A stretch of 64,000 nt of DNA, taken from an uncultured Prevotella sp. (lineage in GTDB: Bacteria; Bacteroidota; Bacteroidia; Bacteroidales; Bacteroidaceae). Of the stretch, positions 25,404 through 34,654 are shown one piece after another. A model generated the notes under the pieces. It worked only from the letters and a program-made list of their open reading frames with translations, made no database searches and was not told the origin of the DNA. The stretch is taken from contig UQJC01000004.1 in assembly GCA_900541335.1 (NCBI GenBank), positions 1 through 64,000 on the forward strand, read 5' to 3'. A program made the position numbers and the translations under genes. The stretch's first letter is position 1; every line of letters starts with the position of its first letter.

Positions 25404-26492
25404 TTATTGTAAGTATTCGACTTCCTTGAAATAGTATGAACGGATATTTTGACCGATATCGCGCAACAATAGCTGGCCATCGGGACGAACATCGTAAATC
25501 TCGGCATGGAATTCTCCTTGAGCATCGCGATAAGGATGGAAACCTTGACGGCGATAGAGCTTTTGATAATAGGCTTCCTGAATGAATTCGGCCTTACCCG
25601 AAGCCAAAAGGGAGGTGTTTTTAACCCATGCTTGCAACAGATTGCGCAACACAGCAGAACGATCGACTTCCCGACCCTTCACCTTGTATAACGAGATGGG
25701 ATTGGGCGCATCGCTGTGAAATTCCCGCTGGTTGACATTGATGCCGACACCAACCAAGACCTCGGTCACTTCGGAGCCACAGATTTGGGTTTCGAGCAGG
25801 AGGCCGGCTATCTTCATCGGACCGTAATAGATGTCGTTGGGCCACTTGATTTGGATATCGGAACCGCCATAACGGCTGAGAGCCTGGGCTACCGAAAGGG
25901 CAAGGGCCTCGGAGAGCAAGAAGGAATGGGAGGCGGAAACACCACGAACAGGGGTTCGGAAACTAAAGAGTAAATTCTGTCCGACGGCTGACTCCCAATG
26001 ATTGCCACGCTGACCATAACCGGCCGTTTGGAAATCGGCAGTCACCAAATGGCCGCTGACTCCCTCAGCAAGAGGTTGGGAACGCAGGTAACTGAGGGTG
26101 GAATCGACCTCGGGTAAATGTTCATGGGTCCAACCGTCGGGAAGATCGGGGAAATAGTAGAGAGTCTTCTTCGGGAGTTTGCAACGAATCTCGTCATAAG
26201 CATGGTCGATGAGCGAATACAGAAGCTCATCGGGCAAAGTATACTGAAAGACGACATCGTTCCAATAGCGTTTGTTCCAATGCCAGGCTCCTGTTATCGA
26301 GGCATAGCGTTCACGGAGTTCAAGCGCGTAGTCGGAATTACACTTGAGGGTGATGCGGTCGGGTTTGCCAAGATTGATGGCGGCAAAGATTTTGTCGAAG
26401 AAGCGAAACACGAGGGTTTCTTCGTCAAAGGGGAAGTCTTCGGTCACCAGGGGCTTGGACAGGCAATAGGTGCGTAATGTTTCAATATCCAT
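25404..26492 (-). CDS. MmcQ/YjbR-like domain fused to biotin--[acetyl-CoA-carboxylase] ligase
   Basis: A 362-residue two-domain protein. Residues 1 to about 109 are an MmcQ/YjbR (CyaY-like fold) domain with the family pieces KPLVTEDFPFDEETLVFRFFDKIFA (in 13-37), TLKC and HWNKRYWNDV (71-80). Residues about 115-362 are a biotin protein ligase catalytic domain: EVDSTLSYL (128-136), the biotinyl-AMP loop TAGYGQRGNHWES (156-168), KWPNDIYYG (216-224) and KIAGLLLE (227-234). The ligase activates biotin with ATP and attaches it to carrier proteins. It has no winged-helix domain, so it should not be a BirA-type repressor. The join is direct, with CKLPKK as the end of the first domain. The two are usually separate genes, so this is a fusion or a start-to-stop readthrough arrangement. 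The function of the YjbR part is not known. Confidence 0.88.
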   Translation of the reverse strand: MDIETLRTYCLSKPLVTEDFPFDEETLVFRFFDKIFAAINLGKPDRITLKCNSDYALELRERYASITGAWHWNKRYWNDVVFQYTLPDELLYSLIDHAYDEIRCKLPKKTLYYFPDLPDGWTHEHLPEVDSTLSYLRSQPLAEGVSGHLVTADFQTAGYGQRGNHWESAVGQNLLFSFRTPVRGVSASHSFLLSEALALSVAQALSRYGGSDIQIKWPNDIYYGPMKIAGLLLETQICGSEVTEVLVGVGINVNQREFHSDAPNPISLYKVKGREVDRSAVLRNLLQAWVKNTSLLASGKAEFIQEAYYQKLYRRQGFHPYRDAQGEFHAEIYDVRPDGQLLLRDIGQNIRSYYFKEVEYLQ

Positions 26493-26515
26493 CGTCAGAG
26501 AAAAAAGTAAAAGAG

Positions 26516-26547
26516 AGGAAGGAAGGGCAAAGAAGCCTTTCCTTCCT
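26516..26547 (-). terminator. Terminator after tadA-yraN
   Basis: AGGAAGGAAGGGC (26516-26528) pairs with GCCTTTCCTTCCT (26535-26547), 13 bp with one G-T pair and a 6-base loop. On the - strand a T-rich run (CTTTTACTTTTTTC) follows. It ends 24 bases before the next start codon. Confidence 0.65.
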
Positions 26548-26682
26548 ACAATAAGTAAAATGGTAACGATTCATGCGCCATGAAAGCGTGGTGGGGGAAA
26601 CCGTTGAAGTTTGGAGTTCCTGCGGCAGAAACCAACCATTGAGCTTCTCAACGCTTGAATCGGCATTTTTAAAGTGAGGCTC

Positions 26683-27051
26683 TCAATAGTCACGCTCGGT
26701 GAACGCTGCGGGATAGTGTTTAAGCTCAAAGGATTGGGCTGAACCGACAATCGTCACAAGGTCGTAACGGAAGGGGAAGTCCCACAAACGATATTCATAG
26801 AGAAACTCGTGGGCAGCAGCAATCATGTTTTCTCTTTTGCTGCGGTTAAGGGCTTCGGCAGCCGGAGCAAAGTCTTCGTTCGAACGAGTCTTGACCTCAA
26901 CAAAGACGGTTTCGCCCCAGCGAGTAGCAATGATGTCGAGTTCGAGGTGGGATTTGCGCCAATTGGTTTGCAATATCTGGTAACCGTGCTCCAGAAGGTA
27001 GAGCTGGGCTTGCCTCTCGCCCCAGGCACCCAAATCGTTGTGTTCCGCCAT
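26683..27051 (-). CDS. YraN family (UPF0102) endonuclease-like protein
   Basis: A 122-residue protein of the YraN/UPF0102 family, which has a restriction-endonuclease-like (Holliday-junction-resolvase-like) fold. Family features are GAWGERQAQLYLLEHGYQIL (8-27), NWRKSHLELDIIA (E and D of the nuclease core) and VFVEVKTRS (E-x-K). No activity is established for the family. It starts only 3 bases after the tadA stop, so the two genes form an operon ending at the terminator 26516-26547. Confidence 0.9.
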   Translation of the reverse strand: MAEHNDLGAWGERQAQLYLLEHGYQILQTNWRKSHLELDIIATRWGETVFVEVKTRSNEDFAPAAEALNRSKRENMIAAAHEFLYEYRLWDFPFRYDLVTIVGSAQSFELKHYPAAFTERDY

Positions 27052-27054
27052 CTG

Positions 27055-27489
27055 TTACCCTCGTTTTTTCTTGAAGAAGTCCTTCATGAGGGCTGCACAT
27101 TCCGCTTCGAGTACTCCACTGACCACTTCGGTCTTAGGATGAAGAGCCTGAGGAGCAAAGCGGGCAAAGCCGCGCTTCACATCGGGAGCTCCGTAAACTA
27201 CACGCCCCATTTGGGACCAACCGATAGCCCCGGCACACATGATGCAAGGCTCAACGGTGACGTAGAGGGTGCAGACATCCAGGTATTTCCCGTTGAGGGT
27301 ATCGGCGGCTGCGGTGATGGCCTGCATTTCTGCGTGGGCCGTCACGTCGTGCAAGGTTTCGGTCAGATTGTGTGCCCGCGCAATAATGCGATCGCGACAC
27401 ACAATAACTGCACCTACGGGAACTTCGTCTTTGTCAAAAGCGATACGTGCCTGTTCGAGGGCGCGCTGCATGTAATATTCATCAGTCAT
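27055..27489 (-). CDS. tadA: tRNA-adenosine(34) deaminase
   Basis: A 144-residue zinc-dependent deaminase that converts adenosine to inosine at the wobble position of tRNA-Arg(ACG). The active site is complete: HAE at 52-54 (H52 zinc ligand, E54 proton shuttle) and PCIMC at 81-85 (C82 and C85 zinc ligands). VPVGAVIV (23-30) is the usual early strand. Length and motifs match TadA well, although related guanine or cytosine deaminases share the same core. It is cotranscribed with yraN. Confidence 0.9.
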   Translation of the reverse strand: MTDEYYMQRALEQARIAFDKDEVPVGAVIVCRDRIIARAHNLTETLHDVTAHAEMQAITAAADTLNGKYLDVCTLYVTVEPCIMCAGAIGWSQMGRVVYGAPDVKRGFARFAPQALHPKTEVVSGVLEAECAALMKDFFKKKRG

Positions 27490-27560
27490 AACAAGGAGAC
27501 AGGAGAAAAGGAGATGTAGAACAACGGAGACGGAGGAAATAAGAACTTAAAAAGGACAAT

Positions 27561-29681
27561 TTAGGAAGGAAGCAACTTGAGAGCTACACGTCCGCGCTCG
27601 TCATCAATGTCGAGCACACGCACCATAACCTGTTGCTGAATGTGGACAATCTCAGCCGGGTCTTTGACATAATGGTCGGCCATTTGGGAAACGTGAATGA
27701 GCCCCTTGACCTTGATGCCCATGTCGACAAAACAACCGAACTTGGTGATATTGGTCACGATGCCGGGTACTTCCATGCCTTCGCGCAGGTCGTCTAACGT
27801 ATGGAGATTCTCCGCAAAGCTGAAGACTTCGGCCTTACCGCGCGGGTCGCGTCCGGGTTTAGCCAACTCAGCCATGATATCGGTCAGAGTGGGCAGTCCG
27901 ACTTCTTTGTCACAATAACGCTGAAGGTCAATCTTCTGGCGCATCTCCTGGGAATCAATCAAAGTCTGTACGTCACAGCCCGCATCCTTTGCCATACGTT
28001 CGACAAGCGCGTAACGCTCGGGATGAACTGCGGTATTGTCCAAGGGATGGGCGGCACCAGGAATGCGAAGGAAACCGGCACACTGTTCGAAGGCCTTGGC
28101 TCCCAAACGGGGCACTTTGAGCAATTGTTTGCGCGAAGCAAAGGCTCCGTTTTCGGCACGGAAGTCGACTATATTTTGAGCCAGAGCTGGTCCCAGTCCT
28201 GAAACGTAAGTCAGCAAATGCTTGGAAGCTGTGTTAAGGTTGACACCCACGGTATTGACACAACTTTCGACGGTGAGATCGAGCGACTTCTTGAGTTCAG
28301 CTTGGTCGACATCGTGTTGGTACTGCCCTACCCCGATGGCCTTCGGGTCGATTTTGACCAATTCGGCCAGTGGGTCAGCCAAACGACGACCAATGCTGAC
28401 AGCTCCGCGCACGGTCACATCGTAATCGGGAAATTCTTCGCGGGCTAACTTCGATGCTGAATAGACGGAGGCACCGTCTTCGCTGACCAGGAAGACATCT
28501 ACGTTTTTCAAATGAAGGGATTTGACGAGTTCTTCCGTTTCACGGCCTGCCGTACCGTTACCGATGGCAACGGCTTCGATATGATATTGTTCGACCAGAC
28601 TGTTGAGCTTGAATCCGGCGCGGGCATACTGGCTCTGGGGCGGATGAGGAAAGATGGTTTCGTTGTGCAACAAATTTCCCTGGGCATCGAGGCACACGAC
28701 CTTACAACCCGTACGGAAACCGGGGTCTATGCCCATGATGCGCTTTTCACCCAATGGAGCCGCAAGCAATAACTGCTTCAGGTTGTCGGCAAAAACACGG
28801 ATAGCTTCTTCGTCGGCCTTGCCCTTGGAAGAACCGGAAAACTCTGTCTCAATGCTAGGCTTGAGCAAACGCTTGTAAGCATCGGCAACGGCCATTTCGA
28901 CTTGACGGGCGGCAGGGGTACCGGGTTTTACATAGGGACGTTCCACGCGCTGCAAACAATCGTCTTCGTCGGCTGGCACGATGGTGACACGCAGGTAGCC
29001 TTCGGCTTCACCGCGACGCATGGCCAACAGGCGGTGGGAGGTGCAACGGCGTAAGGGTTCTTCCCAATCGAAGTAATCACGATACTTACCAGCCTCAACT
29101 TCCTTTGACTTGACTACCTTGGAACGGATGAGGGCGGTACGTTCAAAGGAACGGCGAACCGTCTGGCGGCTACGTTCGTCTTCATTGATTTGCTCGGCCA
29201 AAATGTCACGCGCTCCCTGCAAGGCATCGTCGACACTGCTGACTTCACCCTTGACAAACTTGACTGCAAGCTTTTCGGGGTCTTGATGGGGTTGCATCAG
29301 GAGGGTTAAGGCGAGCGGCTCCAAGCCACGCTTACGAGCCACTTCGGCGCGAGTCTTGCGCTTGGGCTTAAAGGGCAGATAGAGGTCCTCTAGAACTGTG
29401 GCATCCCAGCAGTCGGCGATGCGCAGACGCAAGTCGTCGGTCAGCTTGCCTTGCTCTTCAATGGTCTGAAGGATGTAATCGCGTCGGTGAACAAGTTCTT
29501 CGAGGCGGGCATGTTCCTCCTTGACTTGGGAAACCTGCACTTCGTTTAAGCCACCTGTAGCTTCCTTACGATAACGGCTGACAAAGGGAATGGTAGCGCC
29601 AGTTGTGAGCAACTGAACGGTATTCTCAACTTGCTTCGCACGCAAATTGAGTTTTTTGGCAATGAGATCGATTATTTTCAT
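27561..29681 (-). CDS. tex: Tex-family RNA-binding transcription accessory protein
   Basis: A 706-residue cytoplasmic nucleic-acid-binding protein of the Tex family. Order of domains: N-terminal helical Tex region (FVSRYRKEATGGLNEVQV near 34-51), a YqgF/RNase H-like domain starting at about residue 318 (IMGIDPGFRTGCKVVCLD), helix-hairpin-helix motifs (VGVNLNTASKHLLTYVSGLG near 478-497), and a C-terminal S1 RNA-binding domain (GMEVPGIVTNITKFGCFVDMG onward, about 635-704). Tex homologues bind RNA and influence transcription elongation or processing. Their exact role varies. The gene stands alone on the - strand with a -7 promoter box at 29789-29796 and a divergent lysO pair upstream. Confidence 0.92.
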   Translation of the reverse strand: MKIIDLIAKKLNLRAKQVENTVQLLTTGATIPFVSRYRKEATGGLNEVQVSQVKEEHARLEELVHRRDYILQTIEEQGKLTDDLRLRIADCWDATVLEDLYLPFKPKRKTRAEVARKRGLEPLALTLLMQPHQDPEKLAVKFVKGEVSSVDDALQGARDILAEQINEDERSRQTVRRSFERTALIRSKVVKSKEVEAGKYRDYFDWEEPLRRCTSHRLLAMRRGEAEGYLRVTIVPADEDDCLQRVERPYVKPGTPAARQVEMAVADAYKRLLKPSIETEFSGSSKGKADEEAIRVFADNLKQLLLAAPLGEKRIMGIDPGFRTGCKVVCLDAQGNLLHNETIFPHPPQSQYARAGFKLNSLVEQYHIEAVAIGNGTAGRETEELVKSLHLKNVDVFLVSEDGASVYSASKLAREEFPDYDVTVRGAVSIGRRLADPLAELVKIDPKAIGVGQYQHDVDQAELKKSLDLTVESCVNTVGVNLNTASKHLLTYVSGLGPALAQNIVDFRAENGAFASRKQLLKVPRLGAKAFEQCAGFLRIPGAAHPLDNTAVHPERYALVERMAKDAGCDVQTLIDSQEMRQKIDLQRYCDKEVGLPTLTDIMAELAKPGRDPRGKAEVFSFAENLHTLDDLREGMEVPGIVTNITKFGCFVDMGIKVKGLIHVSQMADHYVKDPAEIVHIQQQVMVRVLDIDDERGRVALKLLPS

Positions 29682-29788
29682 CGAGAGAAATGATTGGAAA
29701 AAGATAGGATGCTGAAAACAACAAGGGCAAAGGACTTATCGTCGCATGAACACAACGCAATAAAGAAGCCCAATGCCGTCTGAGCAGG

Positions 29789-29796
29789 CAAATGTA
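29789..29796 (-). promoter_or_regulatory. Candidate -7 promoter box for tex
   Basis: On the - strand TACATTTG, matching TAnnTTTG, 108 bases upstream of the tex start codon. Confidence 0.45.
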
Positions 29797-29962
29797 ACCA
29801 AACTCACCCGAATAAGCCCGACGGGGATTCTAATAATCGCATGAAGCGAGAGTGATAGGTCGATTTTACAACTGACGGACGACATTTTGTAAGCAAAACA
29901 CAATAAATCTTAGGATGGAAAAGGGCATTGAACTAACCTTATGCTATTCGCTGGAAAAATTG

Positions 29963-29970
29963 TACTTTCG
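29963..29970 (+). promoter_or_regulatory. Weak -7 promoter box for the lysO pair
   Basis: TACTTTCG, one base off TAnnTTTG, 39 bases upstream of the first lysO gene. Together with the box at 29789 it marks a divergent promoter region (29682-30008) that otherwise shows no gene. Confidence 0.35.
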
Positions 29971-30008
29971 CCCCCCGAATAAAAACAAGTTCTATAAATA
30001 TTCGCTCT

Positions 30009-30293
30009 ATGTTTACTGTCGTATTCATTGCCGCCGCAGGTATTGCGACGGGTTACGTATTGCGCCGCCTCAAGTGGTTGCATCACGTCAACACCACTAT
30101 CACCCTCACCATTTGCTTTATGCTCTTTGTGTTGGGACTTTCTGTGGGCGAGAACCGTCAGATAGTGCAAAATCTATGGCACTTTGGCGGTCAAGCCATC
30201 ATTATTAGCTTCGCAAGCATTATGGGTAGTCTGCTCGGAGCCTGGATTGTGTACCGCCTGCTTAACTCAAAGAACAAGGAGGTAAAGGAATGA
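30009..30293 (+). CDS. lysO: LysO-family exporter, N-terminal subunit
   Basis: A 94-residue membrane protein with three hydrophobic segments, matching the first third of the lysine exporter LysO (DUF340). Typical stretches are YVLRRLKWLHHVNTTITLTI and LLFVLGLSVGENRQIVQNL-like sequence. LysO in E. coli is a single protein of about 300 residues that exports lysine. Here this gene and the next (206 residues) add up to the same length. The stop overlaps the next start in ATGA (30290-30293), the usual sign of translational coupling, so this looks like a stable two-gene form and not a sequencing frameshift. Confidence 0.83.
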   Translation: MFTVVFIAAAGIATGYVLRRLKWLHHVNTTITLTICFMLFVLGLSVGENRQIVQNLWHFGGQAIIISFASIMGSLLGAWIVYRLLNSKNKEVKE

Positions 30294-30910
30294 AGCAAAG
30301 TCTCTTTGTCGTCATGATGTTTGTCGTAGGCTGTGTGGTTGGTGCCTGGTTCGAACTCGACTGGGAGCTTCACGATGTGTCCATGTACATTCTCTACGTG
30401 CTGATGTTCCAAGTTGGTATCAGTGTGGGATGTAGCGACAATCTGAAGGCGGTGTTGAGCCATTGCCGGCCCAAAATGTTGCTTCTCCCGTTGGCTACAG
30501 TCACGGGCACACTTATTTTCGCTGCCCTCATCAGTTTCGTACTGGCACGTTGGAACGTATTCGACTGCATGGCTGTGGGAAGTGGTCTGGGTTACTACTC
30601 ACTCTCGTCTATCCTGATTACGCAACTCAAGATGGACACGCTGGGCGAACAATTAGCCACGGAGTTGGGTGCCATTGCCTTGCTTGCCAACATCTGCCGC
30701 GAATTGTTAGCTTTGACGCTGGCTCCGTTCTTCCGCCGCCATTTCGGTCCGTATGCACCGATTTCGGCTGCCGGAGTAACCAGCATCGATGTGGCACTGC
30801 CTGCCATTGCCCGCTACTCAGGCAAGGAGTTTGTACCGATAGCTATCTTCCATGGTATGTTGCTCGACCTGAGTGTCCCCCTCATTCTTCCGTTCCTCTG
30901 CGAATTTTAA
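30290..30910 (+). CDS. lysO: LysO-family exporter, C-terminal subunit
   Basis: A 206-residue membrane protein with six or so hydrophobic segments, corresponding to the larger C-terminal part of LysO. Recognisable pieces are MFQVGISVGCSDNLKAVL (about 44-61), the glycine-rich GSGLGYYSLSSILITQL and TSIDVALPAIARYSGKEFVPIAIFHG near the end. It probably assembles with the upstream 94-residue protein to export L-lysine or analogues. The gene begins inside the last codons of its partner. A terminator follows at 30978-31013. Confidence 0.88.
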   Translation: MKQSLFVVMMFVVGCVVGAWFELDWELHDVSMYILYVLMFQVGISVGCSDNLKAVLSHCRPKMLLLPLATVTGTLIFAALISFVLARWNVFDCMAVGSGLGYYSLSSILITQLKMDTLGEQLATELGAIALLANICRELLALTLAPFFRRHFGPYAPISAAGVTSIDVALPAIARYSGKEFVPIAIFHGMLLDLSVPLILPFLCEF

Positions 30911-30977
30911 CCAACGAGGAGCCCCTCCTTCTCTCTGGAGAGGACTACTCCATTCACTGACATTCTCCTAAACGATT

Positions 30978-31013
30978 TCGCCGTTGCTGGGCTTCATTCC
31001 CCAGCAACGGCGA
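30978..31013 (+). terminator. Terminator after the lysO pair
   Basis: A 14-bp perfect inverted repeat (TCGCCGTTGCTGGG at 30978-30991, complement at 31000-31013) with an 8-base loop, followed by TTTGCTTTT. Confidence 0.75.
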
Positions 31014-31178
31014 TTTGCTTTTGAAAAGCTTCCTTCGAATATGATGGCAACATGCAAGCCTCATCCTAACCTCACCCCTATCTTGGTAGCACCATACAGC
31101 CCCATAGAGCGACATCGTAACAAGAGGCACATCCTGATGGATGACCATACCTGCAGCTGTTGAGCTTTGGCACAAAAA

Positions 31179-31224
31179 GAAGACCGTCCACCTACTCCCT
31201 ACAGGAATAGGCGAACGGTCTTTT
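31179..31224 (-). terminator. Terminator after the aminotransferase gene
   Basis: AAGACCGT (about 31180-31187) pairs with ACGGTCTT (about 31215-31222) with further imperfect pairing inside. On the - strand TTTTTGTG follows the stem. It lies about 27 bases past the stop of the gene at 31251. Confidence 0.55.
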
Positions 31225-31250
31225 ATACTAAATCAAGGTGTCTGAACAGC

Positions 31251-32438
31251 TTACTTCAGCTTGCTGACAGCTTCCTTGATGCGGCGAAGTGCCTCTACGA
31301 TGTTTTCATCGCTGGTAGCATAGCTCATACGGAAACATTCGGGGGAACCGAAAGCGTCACCACCTACCGTAGCTACATGGCCAACCTCCAACAGATAGAG
31401 GGCGAAGTCCATGGAATTGTTGATGGTACGGGTACCGTCGGTCTTACCAAAGTAATAGCTGCACTTGGGGAAGAGATAGAAGGCACCGTGCGGGTCATTT
31501 ACTTCGAAGCCCGGTACTTCCTTAGCAAGCTTGACAATGAGTTCCTTGCGACGCTCAAAAGCCTGGCGCATGGTTTCTACACACTCCTGAGGACCAGCAA
31601 AGGCCTCGGTAGCAGCTACCTGACTTACAGAGCAAGGACCACTGGTGTACTGACCCTGCAACTTATTGCAAGCCTTGGCAATGGCAACGGGGGCGGCAAT
31701 GAAGCCAATACGCCAACCAGTCATGGCATAGGCCTTAGACACGCCATTGATGACAACTGTACGTTCCTTCATACCTTCGCAAGAAGCAATCGAAGCGTGT
31801 GCACCTACGTAGTTGATGTGCTCGTAGATTTCGTCACTGAGAATAATCACCTGTTCGTGCTTGCGGAGTACGGCAGCCAGTGCTTCGAGTTCAGCTGCAC
31901 TGTAAACCGACCCCGTCGGATTGCTCGGCGAGCAAAGGATAAGGGCTTTGGTCTTGGGCGTAATGGCAGCTTCAAGCTGTTCGGGGGTGATTTTGAAGTC
32001 CTGCTCAATTCCGGCTTCTACAATCACAGGCTTACCATCAGCCATCAACACCATTTGGGGATAGCTAACCCAGTAAGGAGCGGGAATAATCACTTCTTCA
32101 CCGGGTGAAACGAGGGCCATCAGGGCATTGCAGACACTCTGCTTCGCACCATTGGAACAAACGATTTCATCAACGGCATACTCGAGACCGTTCTCGCGGC
32201 GAAGCTTCTCCACGATAGCCTTGCGCAGGGCGGGATAGCCGGGCACGGGGGAATAGCGAGAATAGTTGTCGTCGACGGCTTTCTTGGCAGCCTCTTTAAT
32301 GTGGTCGGGCGTGTTGAAGTCGGGTTCGCCCACAGAGAGGTTGATGATGTCTACGCCCTGTGCTTTGAGTTCGGCACTCTTCTGGGACATAGCGAGCGTG
32401 GCTGAGGGAGCCAGGCGATTTACGAGAGATGAAAGCAT
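31251..32438 (-). CDS. PLP-dependent aminotransferase (aspartate aminotransferase type)
   Basis: A 395-residue class I/II aminotransferase. Key motifs: LSVGEPDFNTPDHIKEAA near the N-terminus, SNGAKQSVCNAL (cofactor phosphate contact), SPSNPTGSVY (N of the NPTG motif), LSDEIYEHINY (D contacting the PLP ring), NGVSKAYAMTGWRIGF (the Schiff-base Lys in SKAYAMTGWR) and the late Arg in SPECFRMSYA, which binds the substrate carboxylate. The sequence is of the aspartate/prephenate aminotransferase 1b type common in Bacteroidetes. Aspartate as the main substrate is inferred. The Bax inhibitor-like gene ends 80 bases upstream on the same strand and may share its transcript. Confidence 0.9.
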   Translation of the reverse strand: MLSSLVNRLAPSATLAMSQKSAELKAQGVDIINLSVGEPDFNTPDHIKEAAKKAVDDNYSRYSPVPGYPALRKAIVEKLRRENGLEYAVDEIVCSNGAKQSVCNALMALVSPGEEVIIPAPYWVSYPQMVLMADGKPVIVEAGIEQDFKITPEQLEAAITPKTKALILCSPSNPTGSVYSAAELEALAAVLRKHEQVIILSDEIYEHINYVGAHASIASCEGMKERTVVINGVSKAYAMTGWRIGFIAAPVAIAKACNKLQGQYTSGPCSVSQVAATEAFAGPQECVETMRQAFERRKELIVKLAKEVPGFEVNDPHGAFYLFPKCSYYFGKTDGTRTINNSMDFALYLLEVGHVATVGGDAFGSPECFRMSYATSDENIVEALRRIKEAVSKLK

Positions 32439-32518
32439 AAATGTTTAGTTTGTTAGTAAGACCGGCACCCGAGGACTAAGTTTCCCTGGTGCGCACCGTG
32501 TACCGACCTTGAGGTTGT

Positions 32519-33235
32519 TTATTCATTACGATTACCGAAAATGCGGAGGAGGTAGAGGAAGAGGTTGATGAAGTCAAGGTAAAGTGACAAACTGCACAGA
32601 AGGGCAATCTTCAACACATTGCTATCCCCCATATGTTCACTCTGTTGGAGGATTTCCTTCATCTTTTGCGTGTCGTAAGCAGTCAAACCACAGAAGATGA
32701 ACACGCCGATGTAAGTCAAAGCCCAACCGATGATGGAGCTGGCAACGAAAATATTGACTAAGGTGGCAATAATCAAACCGACTAAAGCCATCATCAAGAA
32801 TCGTCCCCAACTTGAAAGGTCACGCTTTATAAACAGACCGACCAAACTCATGGCCCCAAAAGTGCCTGCAGTGACAAAGAAGGTCGAAGCGATGCTTTCT
32901 GCTGTATAGGCAAGCAACACGACCGAGAGCGTGGCACCGTTGAGAATGGAATAAAGAGCAAAGAGAATGCCAGCCATGGGGAAGGACATCTTCAGAATGC
33001 GGGCTGAAAGAAACATCACTACGGCAAGCTCGCCGATGATGAGTCCCCAGAATACAATAGGATTGCCAACAATCGAAAACAATAAGGACTCATTGCGCGC
33101 CACATAAAGGGCAGTGAGACCAGTCATGGCCAATGCAAGAGTCATCCAAAGATAGACCTTGGATATCAAAGCTGGAAAAGCGGTGACAGAACGACGCTCA
33201 TCAACGCTGGGATCATAACCATAAATGTTTGACAT
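32519..33235 (-). CDS. Bax inhibitor-1 / YccA family membrane protein
   Basis: A 238-residue inner-membrane protein with seven hydrophobic segments and the BI-1/YccA/YbhL layout. Seen are a cytoplasmic N-terminus, KVYLWMTLALAMTGLTALYV, a middle PMAGILFALYSILNGATLSVVL stretch and the late FIFCGLTAYDTQKMKEI motif with the paired acidic residues typical of the family's proton or calcium leak site. In bacteria YbhL/YetJ proteins leak Ca2+ in a pH-dependent way, and YccA interacts with FtsH. Which applies here is unknown. Confidence 0.9.
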   Translation of the reverse strand: MSNIYGYDPSVDERRSVTAFPALISKVYLWMTLALAMTGLTALYVARNESLLFSIVGNPIVFWGLIIGELAVVMFLSARILKMSFPMAGILFALYSILNGATLSVVLLAYTAESIASTFFVTAGTFGAMSLVGLFIKRDLSSWGRFLMMALVGLIIATLVNIFVASSIIGWALTYIGVFIFCGLTAYDTQKMKEILQQSEHMGDSNVLKIALLCSLSLYLDFINLFLYLLRIFGNRNE

Positions 33236-33337
33236 AGGAATATGTGATTAAGTGGGTTAATAATCGCGAGGGTTGTCGGGCATAACAGGATGATTACCTA
33301 TACCCCAACAATACCCGCCCCGAATGCAAAAGAAGTA

Positions 33338-34546
33338 CTAAAGGTGCAAAGTATGTCCCATGCGCACCTTTTTCGTAGTCAGATAGCGTTCGTTATAGGG
33401 ATTAGGCGTAACCTCAATGGGTACGTTCTCTGTAATCTCTAAACCGTAAGCTTCCAGACCAACACGCTTGACAGGATTGTTGGTAAGCAAGCGCATCTGG
33501 TGTACACCGAGCAAACCAAGAATCTGCGCCCCTACGCCATAATCGCGTTCGTCGGGATCATAGCCCAAATGAACATTGGCATCTACCGTATCGTAGCCTT
33601 CTTCTTGAAGTTTGTAAGCGGCAATCTTCGCCATCAGCCCAATGCCACGACCTTCTTGATTGAGGTAGAGGATAACACCCTTTCCTTCCTTCTCAATCAT
33701 CTGCATTGCCTTGTGAAGCTGTTCACCACAATCGCAACGCTCAGAACCGAAGATGTCACCCGTCATACACGAAGAATGTACACGCACCAGGATGGGTTCG
33801 TCTTCCTTCCATTCACCCTTGATGAGAGCAACATGTTCAAGACGATTACTCTTCTGACGGAAGGGAATGAGGCGGAAATGTCCATAAGCCGTAGGCATAT
33901 CGACTTCTTCACCTTGCTCTACCAGGCACTCATTCTTCAAGCGATAAGCAATGAGGTCTTTGATGGTAATGATATGCAAACCTTCACGCTGGGCAAATTC
34001 CTGCAGCTGAGGCATGCGTGCCATGGTGCCGTCTTCGTTGAGAATCTCTATGAGACAGGCTGCTGGTTGCATACCAGCCAAACGTGCCAAGTCAATTGAT
34101 GCTTCAGTATGTCCGGCGCGGGCAAGCACACCACGATCTTGGGCGTAAAGCGGATTGATGTGTCCGGGACGACCGAAACTCTCGGGACGACTTTCGGGAT
34201 TAGCCAAAGCACGGATGGTAGCGGCACGATCGTGACAACTTACACCTGTGGAGCAACCTTCGAGCAAGTCGACCGTCACAGTAAAGGGAGTACCCAGCAT
34301 ACTTGTATTGTCCTGCACCTGATGCTGGAGTCGGAGTTGATTACAACGTTCGATGGTAATAGGGGCACAGAGTACACCGCGACCGTGGCTCAACATATAG
34401 TTTACATGTTCGGGCGTAACAAGTTCGGCAGCCATGATAAGGTCACCTTCGTTTTCGCGGTCTTCATCGTCAACTACGATGACGAACTTGCCTTCTTTAA
34501 AGTCTTGTATAGCCTCTTCGATGGAGGCGAGCTTGAATGTATCCAT
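33338..34546 (-). CDS. ribBA: Bifunctional 3,4-dihydroxy-2-butanone 4-phosphate synthase / GTP cyclohydrolase II
   Basis: A 402-residue fused enzyme for the two entry reactions of riboflavin synthesis. The N-terminal RibB half shows [18 protein letters not shown] (about 24-41, metal and substrate acids) and CAPI, plus [12 protein letters not shown] with its His/Glu neighbourhood. The C-terminal RibA half (from about 205) has the zinc-binding cysteine triad in [20 protein letters not shown] and the LLTNNPVKR phosphate motif near the end. The reading frame is open to 34624; the start at 34546 was chosen because [13 protein letters not shown] is a normal RibB beginning. The LptF/G-type permease gene ends 109 bases upstream. 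Confidence 0.95.
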   Translation of the reverse strand: MDTFKLASIEEAIQDFKEGKFVIVVDDEDRENEGDLIMAAELVTPEHVNYMLSHGRGVLCAPITIERCNQLRLQHQVQDNTSMLGTPFTVTVDLLEGCSTGVSCHDRAATIRALANPESRPESFGRPGHINPLYAQDRGVLARAGHTEASIDLARLAGMQPAACLIEILNEDGTMARMPQLQEFAQREGLHIITIKDLIAYRLKNECLVEQGEEVDMPTAYGHFRLIPFRQKSNRLEHVALIKGEWKEDEPILVRVHSSCMTGDIFGSERCDCGEQLHKAMQMIEKEGKGVILYLNQEGRGIGLMAKIAAYKLQEEGYDTVDANVHLGYDPDERDYGVGAQILGLLGVHQMRLLTNNPVKRVGLEAYGLEITENVPIEVTPNPYNERYLTTKKVRMGHTLHL

Positions 34547-34654
34547 TGATGGGTTTGATATGATTATGGGTAGAATGGGATTGTATGATGTTTCAAAAAT
34601 CGAATGAGTTGCCAAATCGTACAAGATAACATCCGAAACGAATGGCTATTGCCC

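Noticed and set aside
30009..30910. Frameshift in a single lysO gene
   Set aside because: The ATGA overlap and clean subunit boundary fit a natural two-gene arrangement.
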